From the NCBI GenBank assembly GCA_017456885.1, contig JAFTIM010000014.1, positions 1 to 64,000 on the forward strand: 64,000 nt of DNA, in the 5' to 3' direction. The notes beneath the pieces were generated by a model that was not told the origin of the DNA, made no database searches, and was given only the letters and a program-made list of their open reading frames with translations. Source of the DNA: Paludibacteraceae bacterium. GTDB taxonomy: Bacteria > Bacteroidota > Bacteroidia > Bacteroidales > Paludibacteraceae. Position 1 is the stretch's first letter, and the number at the start of each line of letters is the position of its first letter. The translations under genes and the position numbers were made by a program. Positions 63,988-64,000 of the stretch are shown here, piece after piece.

Positions 63988-64000
63988 TTAATCCGATTTT

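Overview
The window is a chromosomal segment of a member of the Bacteroidota, most likely order Bacteroidales. The evidence is the 5' end of a 16S rRNA gene, many promoters of the phylum-specific type (TTTG, about 20 bases, TAnnTTTG), and gene families typical of the order: Na+-pumping methylmalonyl-CoA decarboxylase, a DAHP synthase/chorismate mutase fusion, the fucose pathway, a TIGR02145 lipoprotein and LptE. Family-level placement is not possible from this sequence. I saw no CRISPR array, no tRNA gene and no intact insertion sequence.

Layout. 0-0.7 kb: 16S rRNA (minus strand, cut by the window edge) behind two tandem promoters. 0.7-6.4 kb: an accessory region with two Stealth-family sugar-phosphate transferases and an LpxL-like acyltransferase, a Fic protein with a 34-bp perfect palindrome on its promoter, a structured RNA candidate, and an AT-rich pair made of a lipoprotein and an ADP-ribosyltransferase-like protein. 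6.4-10.5 kb: the Phe/Tyr operon (pheA, aminotransferase, DAHP synthase/chorismate mutase, tyrA) behind a classic attenuator whose 17-codon leader peptide has six Phe and four Tyr. 11-25 kb: housekeeping genes (pheS, yidC, pyrG, antiporter, MATE pump, ileS, UbiA/MenA-type prenyltransferase). 25-28 kb: small envelope genes, an orphan riboswitch-like leader before a small HTH gene, and a TIGR02145 lipoprotein. 28-40 kb: gdhA, ldcA, an ABC-2 exporter, kdsD, patB, a LytTR regulator, an acyl-CoA synthetase, an aminotransferase and a LolC/E permease. 40-45 kb: a type III restriction-modification system. 46-53 kb: the L-fucose operon with its AraC regulator. 54-59 kb: the methylmalonyl-CoA epimerase/decarboxylase operon. 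59-64 kb: a TlpA-like protein, cysS, a sigma-54 activator, lptE and rpmE2.

How the parts fit. Fucose is isomerised, phosphorylated and split by FucI, FucK and FucA. The lactaldehyde reductase gene in this operon has lost about three quarters of its length, so 1,2-propanediol formation from this locus is broken. The mmd operon turns methylmalonyl-CoA into propionyl-CoA while exporting Na+, as expected for a propionate-forming fermenter.

Most notable observations: (1) the Phe/Tyr attenuator with leader peptide; (2) a CTP synthase whose glutaminase cysteine is glycine and whose oxyanion loop is altered; (3) a structured leader at 26.4-26.66 kb with mutually exclusive pairings before a small HTH gene; (4) a biotin carrier protein with two biotinyl domains; (5) the internally deleted fucO; (6) long imperfect hairpin elements capped by a CACG/CGTG stem at three intergenic sites.
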